Positions 40,557 to 51,069 of a stretch of 64,000 nt of DNA are shown in pieces. The notes below the pieces were generated by a model. The model was not told where the DNA came from. It did no database searches and worked only from the letters and a program-made list of their open reading frames with translations. This DNA comes from Symbiodinium natans. Lineage: Eukaryota > Sar > Dinophyceae > Suessiales > Symbiodiniaceae. The translations under genes and the position numbers were made by a program. The stretch covers positions 326,001 through 390,000 of the forward strand of contig CAJNDS010002366.1 in NCBI GenBank assembly GCA_905221605.1, given 5' to 3'. The stretch's first letter is position 1; every line of letters begins with the position of its first letter.

Positions 40557-40620
40557 TAGTTTAGGGTTTGGGGTTTGGGGTTTAGGGTTTAGGGTTTAGG
40601 GTTTAGGGTTTAGGGTTTAG
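40557..40620 (+). repeat. TTTAGGG array ending in a splice acceptor
   Basis: About nine units with TTTGGGG variants. The last unit stops after TTTAG, and the next base begins an exon. Confidence 0.92.
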
Positions 40621-40677
40621 GAAAATCATCGGGCTGAGGACAGCATGCAGAAGATGAGCAGGATGCAGGGCGAAATG
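40621..40677 (+). CDS. coiled-coil exon with telomere-repeat acceptor
   Basis: Reads ENHRAEDSMQKMSRMQGEM. The acceptor can only be the TTTAG of the last telomere unit (GGGTTTAG|GAAAAT). Donor ATG|GTCTCC. The helical, charged composition fits the tail. Confidence 0.65.
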
Positions 40678-40917
40678 GTCTCCGCTTGGGACCTGGCCCC
40701 TTTGGCATAGACATGTGTTGCAATGGCCAAGCTTAGGGTTTCGGGTTTAATTAAGGTTTAGGGTTTAGGGTTTAGGGTTTAGGGTTTAGGGTTTAGGGGG
40801 CGAGTGCAGAACACTGGGCTCATGTTCTGGAGCATCGCCAACCCCATGAAACCTTCAAGCCTCAAATCAAGTCCTTGGTCTCAGCTTCCCATCTTGACGA
40901 ATACGAGTTCTCAATCC

Positions 40918-41011
40918 ACCTTGGGAATTATTTAGTATTTTTGTTCGTATAAACCCCAAGAGGATATTAATAATATTGTTTTTTTTAAGGTTCTAAGGGG
41001 AGTATAGGAGT
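40918..41011. mobile_element. family G element
   Basis: ACCTTGGGAATTATTTAGTA ... AAGGTTCTAAGGGGAGTATA, with GTATAAACCCCAAGAGG and ATTAATAATATT inside. Similar copies at 47056, 52085, 53176 and 55652. Confidence 0.78.
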
Positions 41012-41114
41012 TCTCAATCCTTCAAGCCTTTAAGGCGTAGGGCGGGGTCAAAGTTTGCAGGGCCTCTGGGTTTCTTGGGTCGAGATCAAATGTCCAGACC
41101 CGATCTAGGCTCAG

Positions 41115-41157
41115 CGCCTCTACAAGATCGTCGAGGCCTCGCAATCCTTCCAAAGTT
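41115..41157 (+). CDS. possible coiled-coil exon
   Basis: Reads RLYKIVEASQSFQS after GGCTCAG. Donor unclear. Confidence 0.4.
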
Positions 41158-41306
41158 GCTTTAGAAATTGCGGAGCAATTTCAGGAACGACATGGAACGA
41201 CTATAACCCTCCCTGCCGCCCAAAGGATCAGGAACTTTGACAGCCTGAAAGTGCTGAACCCTATGCCTGAAGCCTGTAGGATATGCGTCACATTTCCGGC
41301 AAGCCT

Positions 41307-41387
41307 TCCAGCATGGGCTCTTAGGCCTTATGATTCCACTAACGAACCCTAGAAAGGGCCTTTTTAAGGGGTTATCGCCCATGCAGG
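41307..41387. mobile_element. family A element, short
   Basis: TCCAGCATGGGCTCTTAGGC ... TTATCGCCCATGCAGG, lacking part of the right arm. Confidence 0.78.
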
Positions 41388-41460
41388 TTTGGGCCCTTGA
41401 GTGAAACTGTCCAGCTGAGTGGCCGAGCGCACTGTAAAAGGCTCCAAACCCCGTGTCGGA

Positions 41461-41622
41461 AACTAACTAACTACCTAACTACCTATCTACCTAACTAAGT
41501 AACTACCTAACTACCCAACGAACTAACTACCTAACTACCCAACTACCCAACTAACTAACTAACTACCTAACTACCAACGAACTAACTAACTAGCCAGCTA
41601 GCCAGCTAGCTAGCTGGCTCAC
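41461..41622. repeat. CTAA/CTAC tetranucleotide repeat
   Basis: Irregular AACTAACTACCTAACTACC units, ending in GCTAGCTAGC. Unrelated in phase to the telomere heptamer. Confidence 0.9.
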
Positions 41623-41845
41623 ACCATAAGAAGCCTGAAGCCCTGTTGAAGGCGCAGTCTGCCGGGGTGCCGAATGACGACCGTTGCAAGGTGCTGTTTG
41701 GGATCCCTGTTGAAACATAGGGTTTAGGGTTTAGGGTTTAGGGCTTGGGGTGAGCGTCATCGTAGAGACTCCAAGCGTTAGGGGTGGGCGGAAGCGGGTG
41801 CCAGGGGGAAGTCTTACTGAGAATTCTGTCGCAGTTGGAGCCGGT

Positions 41846-41960
41846 TGGGGGCTTCCTATATTCGGGGTACTCCTTTAGGGCCTTTAGGGTTTAGGGTTTA
41901 GGGTTTAGGGTTATAGTAGACTCATGTAGAATCCCGGTACCCCTATGAACGGAAACCCCC
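41846..41960. mobile_element. family B element with nested telomere array
   Basis: The ends GGGGGCTTCCTATATTCGGG and TACCCCTATGAACGGAAACC pair as in family B. The interior is replaced or split by about five TTTAGGG units (41875-41911). Confidence 0.78.
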
Positions 41961-42402
41961 AGCTGAAGCAACCCAAACCCAAACTCCTAAAACTTCCCTG
42001 CAAAGGTGCACCGCGTAGATCCCAACGTCCCAGTCCTCACCGTGCCGATGGCGACTTGCCCTTCTACGATTCTTCGTGCTTCTTCTTTTGCTGAACTGTT
42101 GTTAGGGCTTAGGGTTGGCCGGTACGAGACTTTTCGGATTCTTGAGGTAAAAGTAAAGAGATGCAGATCTCAGGTGTGAGGGTGCGCTCTGTTCCAAACT
42201 TCGAACGAAGTTTAGGCTGGCAAAGATTGGACTGGGGATTTTGGCTTATGGCTTTGCGTCAGAGTGCTCCAGTCGTAGTCCCCGGTTTGGGATGTAGCGT
42301 TACGAGCTTGGGGTTGTGGACTTCTTGTCGTTTTTGGGGCATGGCGTCTGAGCCACCCGGCGGGAACCTTGGATGCACCGTGAGGTGAGAACATGTTTAT
42401 TT

Positions 42403-42498
42403 CCTGCATGGGCTACTATACCCTATACTATAACCCCTCAAAAAAGCCCTTTGTGGTGTTGGTTATGGGGATTATAGGGCCTAATAGCCCATCCTGGT
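42403..42498. mobile_element. family A element
   Basis: A reverse-oriented full copy from CCTGCATGGGCTACTATACC to GCCTAATAGCCCATCCTGGT. Confidence 0.87.
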
Positions 42499-42650
42499 TG
42501 CTTACATTGAGAACTCAGATTACTTAAGCGCCGCTTTCAGAGGAGAACTCGCAACTCACTCAATCCAAATGGTGTTTGTCAGAACTTCTGTGGCTGATCT
42601 GCATGCTCGGATCCCCAAGTCCCCACATAGAGGGAGGCCTCTTGTTCGTT

Positions 42651-42815
42651 CCTCCCTCTCCCTCTCCCTCTCCCTCTCCCTCTCCCTCTCCCTCTCCCTC
42701 TCCCTCTCCCTCTCCCTCTCCCTCTCCCTCTCCCTCTTCCTCTTCCTCTTCCTCTTCCTCTTCTTCTTGCTCTCTCTCACTCTTTCTCTCTCCCTCTCTC
42801 TCTCCCGCTCTCTTT
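42651..42815. repeat. CTCCCT hexamer array and CT-rich tail
   Basis: About 14 CTCCCT units followed by CTTCCT and CTCT repeats. The Ser/Pro, Ser/Leu and Arg/Glu frames through it are products of the repeat. Confidence 0.95.
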
Positions 42816-43005
42816 TTGGTGCTCCCCTAAACCCTAAACCCTAAACCCTAAACCCTAAACCCTAAACCCCAAGCCCTACTCAGAATCCCGAGGTCGGGTC
42901 CCTTCCCTCGTCGCGTAGACCGTCCAAGGGCAGTTGCGACCCTGCGACCGAGGCCCGGCTCGGCTCAGCCCATACGGAGATAGGGAAAGAGAGATGGAAA
43001 GGGTT

Positions 43006-43082
43006 TCGGGTTTAGGTTTTCGGGTTTAGGGTTTAGGGCTTCGGGTTTAGGGTTTAGGGTTTAGGGTTTAGGGTTTAGGGTT
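43006..43082 (+). repeat. TTTAGGG array with TTTCGGG variants
   Basis: About 10 units, several TTTCGGG at the start. Confidence 0.92.
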
Positions 43083-43429
43083 GAAGAATCGCAGACTTTT
43101 CTTGCTTCTCGTATTGCTGTCTTGACATCCAAGCTGTTTGAAGTGTTGGCGGCTTGAGATTCTTGCAGGCAGGGTTTGTCGAAGTGCTTTTTTTTTCCAT
43201 TCATGTCAAGGGCACTTAGCTTGGTTTCTTCATCGCGCCGAAGACCACATGGTCCTGAACCTGAAGTCTTCCTGATGCCCAAAGTTCGGGTGCAGGGCGT
43301 CTTCGTCTTGAGATCTTGACATTGCCCAGACTTGCGGGCTTATGCGGAGGCAACCCCCGCAGATTCCGGTAGTCTGTACAATCTTATGAAGCCCCTGGGC
43401 GTCTTCAAGCCAAGCCCTAAGCTAAATGT

Positions 43430-43520
43430 CTTATTCCCTTAGGGCCCCCTGAATAATTCTACCACAATAACCCCCCCAAAAGCCTCTTCCAGAATATTCA
43501 GGCCCCTATAACCCCTAGCA
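43430..43520. mobile_element. family D element
   Basis: CTTATTCCCTTAGGGCCCCC ... ATATTCAGGCCCCTATAACC with an ATAACCCCCCC centre. Confidence 0.65.
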
Positions 43521-43523
43521 CTA

Positions 43524-43620
43524 GCCCTAAACCCTAAACCCTAAACCCTAACCCCCAAACCCCTAAACCCTAAACCCTAAACCCTGAACCCTGAACCCTG
43601 AACCCTGAACCCTGAACCCT
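43524..43620 (-). repeat. CCCTAAA/CCCTGAA array
   Basis: About 13 units, the last five CCCTGAA. Confidence 0.92.
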
Positions 43621-43646
43621 ATTGGCCCCTATATTCTTCGGGTTAG

Positions 43647-43745
43647 GAGCCGGCCTCGCGGACCATGGCCGGCAAGATCGCCTCGGCTCTCGTGGGCCTA
43701 CCAGATCCACCCCTGCGAGCCGATGCCAAGGAGCTGAGATTGTTG
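43647..43745 (+). CDS. exon-like segment with telomere-repeat donor
   Basis: Reads EPASRTMAGKIASALVGLPD, then PPLRADAKELRLL. Acceptor GGGTTAG|GAG; donor TTG|GTTTAGGG, the first telomere unit. Family unknown. Confidence 0.55.
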
Positions 43746-43905
43746 GTTTAGGGTTTAGGGTTTAGGGTTTAGGGTTTAAGGTTTAGGGTTTAGGGTTTAG
43801 GGTTTAGGGTTTAGGGTTTAGGGATTAGGGTTTAGGGTTTAGGGTTTAGGGTTTAGGGTTTAGTTTAGGGTGTAGGGTGTAGGGTTCAGGGTTTAGGGTT
43901 GAAGT
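43746..43905 (+). repeat. long TTTAGGG array starting at a splice donor
   Basis: About 22 units with a few variants (TTTAAGG, GTGTAGG), 160 bp. Confidence 0.95.
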
Positions 43906-44540
43906 TGGTTTTTGAGGGCGGGGGGGGTGGGGAGTCTGCGCCTGCGCTCCCCCCCACCCCCAACCCTCAGCGCTCACCGACCCCCTTTGCGCATGTCGAA
44001 TGTGCTGTGTATGGGGCCGGCTTCCACCTCCCAGTTCGCTGTTTGCCTTTGTGCTTGTGTCGCGTGCGCTGTGTGGGGTCTCCCCCCAACCCCCCCAGTT
44101 CCCAGTTTGTTGCGTTTGGGCCCTCCTGGGCTCTAGGCGAGGGATGTCAGATAAAGTTTCAGGGTGAAGGTGTGGCTGTGACTCGGTTCGCGCACCTGGA
44201 AGAGCTGCTCCTCTGATGCCCTTAAACCCCTCCCCCCCTTCAAAAAGGACCCGGACCCTCGACCCGAAGCCCCAAGCCCCACACCCTAGAGGAAGTAAAA
44301 GATCGCCATTAAAACAAGGAGAAAATGGGAGGTTTTCAGCAGCAATTAAAACTATCTAAGGAGGTCCATTTTCCGAATACGATACACAGAGGTTCCCCAC
44401 AGAAATCTGGTGGTAGTAGATGTTTGCCATTGAAATATGGATGAAGCCTAAGGCTCTGAGCCGACTTTTTCCAGACCCCCGGAACAAAAAAAACACTGCT
44501 GGCTTTGGCGTCTGCTAGCAATGCTTCGGGTCAGGGTTTG

Positions 44541-44627
44541 GGCTCTGGTACCCTCTACCCCCTAAAAAAATGCCCTTTATAAGGCTGGTTAGGGGGATGA
44601 TAAGGCCTAGTAGCCCATGATGGTAGG
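44541..44627. mobile_element. family A element
   Basis: A reverse copy: GGGCTCTGGTACCCTCTACC ... CCTAGTAGCCCATGATGGTA. Confidence 0.75.
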
Positions 44628-44674
44628 GTTAGGGTTGTGGCGCCCAAGGCTTCCGCAGGTGGCTATGGTTGTGA

Positions 44675-44733
44675 CCCTAAACCCTAAACCCTAAACCCTA
44701 AACCCTAAACCCTAAACCCTAAACCCTAAACCA
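44675..44733 (-). repeat. CCCTAAA telomere-type array
   Basis: About eight units. The flanks repeat GGCTTCCGCAGGTGGC on both sides (44648 and 44736), so the array is bracketed by a 16-bp direct repeat. Confidence 0.93.
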
Positions 44734-44846
44734 GGCTTCCGCAGGTGGCCTTGAAAGTCCCCCCAAAATCACAGGAAATCCGCGAGCAGCTGTGCAAACC
44801 GGCAGATCCACCCTCCGGCCTGCCAGTCCAGTTACTTTGTCGGAAG

Positions 44847-44915
44847 TTGGGTTTAGGGTTTAGGGTTTCGGGTTTAGGGTTTAGGGTTTAGGGGTTAGGG
44901 GTTAGGGGTTTCGGA
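44847..44915 (+). repeat. TTTAGGG array with variants
   Basis: About nine units including TTTCGGG and TTAGGGG. Confidence 0.9.
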
Positions 44916-45233
44916 TTCACGCCGCGGGAAAAACAAAACTTCCCTGTTTTTTCAATTCGCACAGTGCCTTCTTTTGCGGCACGCTTCTGTGCTCGCAACT
45001 GAGTCCATGACACATCTAATCTCGTTGCTCACGCAGATCCTGATTCCTTGCATTGCGGACCACTATATTGCTGACGGCTTTGCGCACATACCAAGCAGGC
45101 GTCCCTAGAATTCAGCACGCCAAACTACCAAAAGCCCTACAGCCGTCCCCTAAAGGCCTCTAGCCCTAAACTCTAAATCCTAAACCCTAAACCTCAAACC
45201 CGAAACCCTAAACCCTAAACCCTAAACCCTACT

Positions 45234-45331
45234 CCTCCGAGGCCATGCAGGCCCAGCGCCCCCAGCGTGCGGCCGCCCAGTGCCGGCTTCACCAGGAGCC
45301 GGGCCACCAGCGAGACTCGGCACCGGCATTT
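45234..45331 (+). CDS. possible exon, Gln/Ala-rich
   Basis: Reads SSEAMQAQRPQRAAAQCRLH, then QEPGHQRDSAPAF, directly after a CCCTAAA array. No domain; splice sites uncertain. Confidence 0.4.
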
Positions 45332-45356
45332 GGACATGGCTGTTTCTTACTGTGGG

Positions 45357-45446
45357 TTTAATTTGGATTTAGGGTTTAGGGTTTAGGGTTTAGGGTTTAT
45401 AAGGTTTAGGGTTTAGGTTTTAGGGTTTTAGGGTTTAGGGTTTAGA
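45357..45446 (+). repeat. TTTAGGG array with irregular units
   Basis: About 11 units including TTTATAAGG, TTTTAGGG and TTTAGGT. Confidence 0.9.
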
Positions 45447-45475
45447 ATACTTCGACGGCACACCGCAGCAGTGGC

Positions 45476-45583
45476 TTACTGTTGGTTAGTAGGGAATGAG
45501 GGAATGCGGTACCCTGTATAATCCCTTAACAGGTATGTTATGTAGAGGGCCCTAATTCCCTCAGTCCGCTAACCAACCGTAAG
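45476..45583. mobile_element. family J element
   Basis: The left arm CTTACTGTTGGTTAG and TGAGGGAAT pair with the right ATTCCCTCA and CTAACCAACCGTAAG. About 108 bp, single copy here. Confidence 0.82.
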
Positions 45584-46631
45584 GTGCAAACATGATGGTC
45601 GGTCTTGGGGCTTGTGCGATATGGAAATCCTGCTACATTCTGCGCAGAATTATGCTCTTGCCTGGTCGTTCGAAGAAGCCGCTGAACATTCAGAACGTAA
45701 GGGACGGAACATCTAAACCTAACGCCCTCAATGTTAGATGCGCATTCAAAGGGGCCCCCTTTTTGCAGTCAAGTTGGCCGGGCTTTTCAGGACCTTGTGA
45801 CTGTTTGGGCCCAGAGTGGGGTCCGGGCCTCTGGATTTCTAATCCCTGGCCTCGCTAAACAATCACACAACATCCCGGACTTACGGGGGGGGGAGAACAC
45901 TAAAGCAGGTCCAACATTACAATGGGCTCTAACCTCAGAAACCTTCGTCAGGTCCCAGACACTATTGCGAGCGCAAGCACCATGCACTGTCAGCAGATGG
46001 TTCCTGGATGGGTTAGCGACCTTAGAATGAACATGCATAGGTTTGAGGCTCAGGTCCAGAGTTGCGGGTTTCGGACAAACCTTAAGCCCCGCTGACACGG
46101 GCAGTGAGCGAAAAGGAAGCTGCTTGCTCTGCCACGGCGCTCTCCACCAGCGGCGAGGATGTGCCCTAGATGGTTATTGGGCCGGGCGTTGCTTTTTTTC
46201 GCAAGGTTAGCAGGTTAGCAGCTCTGAGGCCGTTGCACAATCCGGATGTGAAGGGGGCAGGTAGAGTGTGAGAAAGTATGTTCTCTTGCGGTATCGCCGC
46301 TAGGCGCAGTCTCGTGGAAATTGCTAGCGGGGCAGGGCATATATGTAGTCCACCTACGCGTGCTTGGCCTATCGCCTGTTTGCTTTGTGGCCCGGGCAAG
46401 CCCTGTTCGACCGATCTATCTCTGTGCACTCCGACTTTCATTCTCTGCTCCTTTCCCGCCCGCCCAAAACGAGTTGAGTGCAGCTGTTGGTCATCGGCTT
46501 GTAAATCCGACCCCCAAAGCTCCTAATCCGAAAACCCCGAACCTACACCCCTGAGCCCAAGCCAAAGCAAGAGCGAAGCCTCCAAAAGCTCCAAAACTCT
46601 TCGTCCCGAAGCCTGGATCGACCTGCAAGAG

Positions 46632-46722
46632 TGCCAGCATGGGCTATTAGGCCTTAGAATCCCCCTATAAGGGGCCTTTTTTAAGGGGTTATAGGGTATA
46701 ATCGTGCACTTTGCTTATGCCA
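46632..46722. mobile_element. family A element
   Basis: GCCAGCATGGGCTATTAGGC ... TTATAGGGTATAATCG, with the right end degraded. Confidence 0.8.
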
Positions 46723-47007
46723 GTAGGAAACGTCGGAAACGTGACATGTACTAAGATTTGGAGCCTGTAGAGGGGAAAAGACAGCTAGAAGGAACCACAA
46801 AAGGTACCTTAAAGCCATTTTAAGGAATAGCCGTTCATTTGGGTTCAGCATATAGGTTTACTTCTATAAGCTTTCAAGAACCTTCGAGTCTCTGGCTTGG
46901 GGCCGGGGCTTGATAGGAAGGTTCGAGACCCTAAACCCTAAACCCTAAACCCTAAACTCACAAATCCAGACTGACAAGCTTGACTGTTGCGAGGCGTGGA
47001 ACATGGG

Positions 47008-47208
47008 GGGGGGGTTAACGAAACTAGGGTACCCCCCCCCCCCCAATGTAGCCCCAACTAGTCTATATCCCCCTTGTTTTTCTTTGTTCATATAAAACCC
47101 AAAAGGGCATTAAAAATATGAACTTTATTCGGGTTCTCAGGGGAGTATAGTAGTGGTATTCCCTTAGAATAAGGACCCCAATAAGGTACCCCTATTTCCG
47201 GAAGCCCC
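47008..47208. mobile_element. family B element containing a family G element
   Basis: The family-B left end is a G run then TTAACGAAACTAGGGTACCC; the right end reads GGTACCCCTATTTCCGGAAG followed by CCCCC. A family-G copy (47056-47148, ATATCCCCCTTG ... CTCAGGGGAGTATA) interrupts it. The poly-G/poly-C runs near the left end are expanded. Confidence 0.78.
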
Positions 47209-47370
47209 CAAATTCCGCAAAACTCCCACTGTTCTACACTAGGTGGGCCCTTTGGGACATTGTATGTCTTCCCTTAATTGGGTTTAAGAGGATAATCTTT
47301 CGGAGTATGTTTCAGAGGGGCTTAAGGGCCATCCCAGTAGAGTCAGCTTGCGGCTGATCTCTCTTTCCAG

Positions 47371-47480
47371 CCCCAGACTTCCCCCAGGTGTCATGGTGGG
47401 ACGCTGACAGCTTTGCTCGGGAGTTCTGTGACCTGGACATCGCCCCACCGGACGGGAGCAAAGCAGCACTTCGGCTAAGG
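47371..47480 (+). CDS. exon-like segment
   Basis: After CTCTTTCCAG, a strong acceptor, the frame reads PDFPQVSWWDADSFAREFCD, then LDIAPPDGSKAALRLR. The donor could be AGG|GAAGC (GA). Composition is protein-like; family not recognised. Confidence 0.5.
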
Positions 47481-49419
47481 GAAGCATTTGGGTTCTTTTT
47501 TCTAGTACAGTTGCTTTTATGAGAACCCTGAGTGCTTGGACCCACTGGGAGGCAAACGACGTTCTTCAGAGCCTGTGCCCTGCCAGGCGGGCACAAGTTC
47601 GGGGATTGCAGCTTGGAGCGTATTGGGGGAGATGCAACGCCCTCATGCGCCCTTTAGAAAGTCGGCAGGACTATCGATGGGAATAAACCAAACGCCCGCC
47701 CAAGCCATCTGGGACAGACATCTTGCCGAAAAGTTAAGCCCGGGCTTCGATCGCAGAAGAGTTGTTCAAAAATGGATAATACTGGACTATCATTGCCAGA
47801 ACTTCTCAACAGCAAGCAGCCCATCACACCACGCGATCTGCACGCAAACTCTGGAAGACAGTAGGAGACGACACACGAAGGGGTAATGAAGAGAGCAAAC
47901 AGGCACGCAAGAGGGCGACACAACGACACAAAAGGCGCAACTCGGCAACGTGCGGCACAAAATCAGCTTTCATACCCCTGATTGAAAATAAAACGAGTCA
48001 GAAGGTTGCAGTGCGATAACGCGACGCGCCTGCAGTTTCCGGTTCCTGGTATCTGACAAAAAAACTCTCAAGAAGGGAGACAACAGAGGAGATCACTCTC
48101 AACCCCTTGCAATTTTCCACCTCTAAGATGCCGTGCATCCCGTCTGATGCTTTGTACTGATACGTTATTAAGGACGCCATTGACAAACAATCCCGGTACA
48201 ACCATTCACGAGCAAAGAACCTTTCAGAGGCAGGGGCAAGCACCGAAACTCCCAAATCCCTCAGTCTTGGAACCTTTTTCACCTCCAAAACCCCGCAAAA
48301 CCTGAAGCTTGAAGGCCTTAAGACCCAAAACCTGCTTAGTAGAGGGGTCGGAATGATTACTAATAGTATCCTCTGGTGGTCCCTTTATAACTAAACTAAA
48401 ATGACCCCCCAAACCCTCTTCTAATGATTAAGGCCCCTTTATGAAACCTCAATCGCTGCCAGGCTGCGTGCTCTTTGCACGTCGCTGCAGCGACGGGGCA
48501 GCATGACGGTGGCAGAGAAGGCTGGATGTGTAGGGTGTGCAGTTTCTCTGTGTCGGGCTTCATAATTCTCGGGTTAGGCGCGCACACACAGACGGAGCAC
48601 ACCGTTGTATTCCACGCCGGTGAGTGTGTGTTCACCTAGGCCAAGAACCTGTCGAGTATAGAAGCATGACTGCACTGTTGACATTGCAAACGAGTGAAAC
48701 CTGCAGGTACACAGGGTTGATCAGGCCCTGCTAACAGCACAGCTTCGTTGGGTGCACCCGCCCCACTGCTTTGCACCCCCCCTTGCACTGGAGAATTTTT
48801 GCAAAAGCCCTACATTGAAAAGGCGCTGGGCAAGTCCTGGCTTGCGGAAATCGTTGCGCCACACACACATACCCTTTCGGGGGAGACATTGTCCGAATGC
48901 TGCCGATACTGCGTCGAAGGACGAGTCGTCATCCTACCCTAGATTGGTCACAGCAAACAAACTACTGCAAACCCATGGGACAGCACTCGTACCGGTGCAC
49001 CATGGTTTGCGTACTAGTGGGTATCCATGAAGATCTGAAGATCACCTGTCCATTTGGCGCCGTGCGGGTCCCTTAAGTCGATGCCCTGAGCGAGCTGCAA
49101 TCAGCTCCAATAAAATCTATCCCATCCTCATGATCCTCAAACTCGCCAGGCGTGACTCACAACAGGCCTGTGCAATTACAAGAGAGAAACAGCTGGTTGT
49201 TCAAACTTAACATCCCTCATCCTCAGCTTTCAGACAAACCGACAAAAAAGAGCCTCCTAGACGTCAAGGCCGGAAAGGCCTTCAGACTCGGCAAAGTGCT
49301 GACAACCTCCATCTTCCAACCCAAGCTCTATAAGACTTTAAGACAACAAATGCTGAACAAGGTTTTTGAGTTAGGGATGTTTCAGGCAAAAGCCCGACTC
49401 AACATATGCGGGTTTGCAG
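47481..49419. other. mostly unique sequence, probable intron
   Basis: No telomere arrays in about 1.9 kb, unusual for this window. One family-D element (48339-48441). Short open frames in several registers, none with convincing splice pairs. Confidence 0.35.
48339..48441. mobile_element. family D element
   Basis: AGAGGGGTCGGAATGATTAC ... CTAATGATTAAGGCCCCTTT with an AAAATGACCCCCC centre. Confidence 0.8.
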
Positions 49420-49537
49420 GAAATCTCGGCCTTTGCGCAACCTTGCAAGGCTGCAGAGAAGGCCAAAGTCGTGGACGAAGTTGCGCGGCGGCTGTCGCAC
49501 TGTGAGACTTGGGCCAAAGGCTTTGTGCTTCTTCAGG
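49420..49537 (+). CDS. coiled-coil-like exon
   Basis: Reads EISAFAQPCKAAEKAKVVDE, then VARRLSHCETWAKGFVLLQ. Acceptor GTTTGCAG|GAA. The donor may be CAG|GAGGCA (GA); the frame stops three codons later. Confidence 0.6.
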
Positions 49538-49713
49538 AGGCATAGGGGGCTCAGGCTTTGCAAAGCTTTTGTGATTGTAGTGTGATGGCTTCAGGGTTTG
49601 GAAGGCTTTCACGAGGTTGGAGCCTGTCTTTGCGAGTTAAAACATCAACTTACGGATGTGAGCTTGAGTCCAGGCATGAGTGCATGGACGGCTGTGCCCA
49701 AGTTCAAGATATG

Positions 49714-49813
49714 GTGGTTACGAAAATAGGGGACCCCGAAAATAGACCCCCAAAATACTAGGATCCCCTTAAAGTAGGGACCCCAATCAGGTACCCCTAG
49801 TATCGTAAACCCC
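49714..49813. mobile_element. family B element
   Basis: GTGGTTACGAAAATAGGGGA ... CCCCTAGTATCGTAAACCCC, flanked by ATG on both sides (ATATG|, |ATGTG). Confidence 0.87.
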
Positions 49814-50153
49814 CATGTGTGACCTGAGTTCCTGAGACCCAACTATTTTTTTCGAGTTTCCGGTGCCTTCTCTTTCGAGAAGGCCCTTGGAGATAAAGCT
49901 CAGTCGCAGGGCCAACATACAGAACCAACTGAAGCAGTCGCCCGCAGCGTCCAGCCATTTATTCTGGAAACCAAGAAGCCCATTCCCTTGCCTTTTTCGG
50001 GTAGGGTTTGGGGTTGAGGGTTGGGTGTTCGAACGACCCCTTGCAAAACAACCTGCTCAAGCAGCTCTTTCGGCTAGTCGTACAGAAGCGTGCAAAAGGC
50101 TGATTTCTGAAGATCGAGGTGCCATGTGAGCAGAGTCGCAGGGTTCTGATAAG

Positions 50154-50272
50154 GACTAGGACCCAGAGAAGGCCCTTATTTCATCTTTTTAGGGGTTGGG
50201 GTTCCCTTCTATCCCCCTTAAAACCCAAAAAGAGTACCCCCTTTTTTAATTCCTGAACAACTCCTTGGTCTA
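50154..50272. mobile_element. family K element, copy 2
   Basis: CTAGGACCCAGAGAAGGCCC ... CAACTCCTTGGTCTAGAGG, with the GGGTTGGGGTTCCCTT and CCCTTAAAACCC cores of the copy at 4155. Confidence 0.78.
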
Positions 50273-50532
50273 GAGGAGGACCTGCAAGCCCTGAAGCTCA
50301 GGCTCGGAATGCCCTGCTACCGTGAACCTTTTGGTTGCTAAACTCCAAACCCTGCATCCTGAACCCAACCCAGGAACTGATGGGCCTGTTTATTCTTTCT
50401 ATTCTTATTGTTGTTATTGTTTTGTTTGTCATTATTGATGTTTCTATGATTCTGATTATTATGATTATTTTGATTTGTTTATGATGATTCTTCTTATTAT
50501 GATTACTAGCTGACTACAAAAGCAAACGCTAG

Positions 50533-50616
50533 CCGGTCGCAAAGGACACCGTGGACCGGATAAGGGACATGGAGCGGGAGATCGCCAAGTACAAGGATGG
50601 AGAAATGGGTCACAGG
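50533..50616 (+). CDS. coiled-coil exon with telomere-repeat donor
   Basis: Reads PVAKDTVDRIRDMEREIAKY, then KDGEMGHR. Acceptor ACGCTAG|CCG; donor AGG|GTTTAGGG. It joins in phase 0 to the exon at 50790. Confidence 0.72.
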
Positions 50617-50789
50617 GTTTAGGGTTTAGGTTTTAGGGTTTAGGGTTTAGGAAGGGGGTTGAGGCATTCGGTTACCTGCTAAACTGCCGAGTTTTAGGCT
50701 TCCGGCTGAGTGACGACTAAGCCTTGTGCCATCTTGTACCCGTTTTAGAGTACGACTTGTGTCATTCTTCGCTTGGACTTGCCCAAAAG

Positions 50790-50875
50790 GAGCAGCAGGC
50801 CGTTCAGCACGAGGAGCAGTACAACCTCGAGTGCGTCCTGAAGCATTGCAACGAAAGCTGGTCGTCTTTGGGCAC
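50790..50875 (+). CDS. coiled-coil exon
   Basis: Reads EQQAVQHEEQYNLECVLKHC, then NESWSSLG plus two bases. Acceptor CCAAAAG|GAG; donor GGCAC|GTGAGG. Confidence 0.75.
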
Positions 50876-51069
50876 GTGAGGACGAACATGGTGCATCTAG
50901 GATCATCTAGGGACAAGGCGCCCTAAACCCTAAACCCTAAACGCTAAACCCAGGATTTCAATGGACTGCAGAGTCACAATCTACGGTCTGGGTCGGGGGT
51001 TGACCGTCCCAGGTGCCACAGCGCGGGTTCGAGGGTTTTAGGGTTTTGGGTTTAGGGTTTTATAGGGAG

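Noticed and set aside
42556-42844. Ser/Leu, Ser/Pro and Arg/Glu frames
   Set aside because: Products of the CTCCCT hexamer array.
47536-47886. Plus-strand frame of 116 codons
   Set aside because: No acceptor or donor in the right phase and no motif; composition similar to surrounding intronic DNA.
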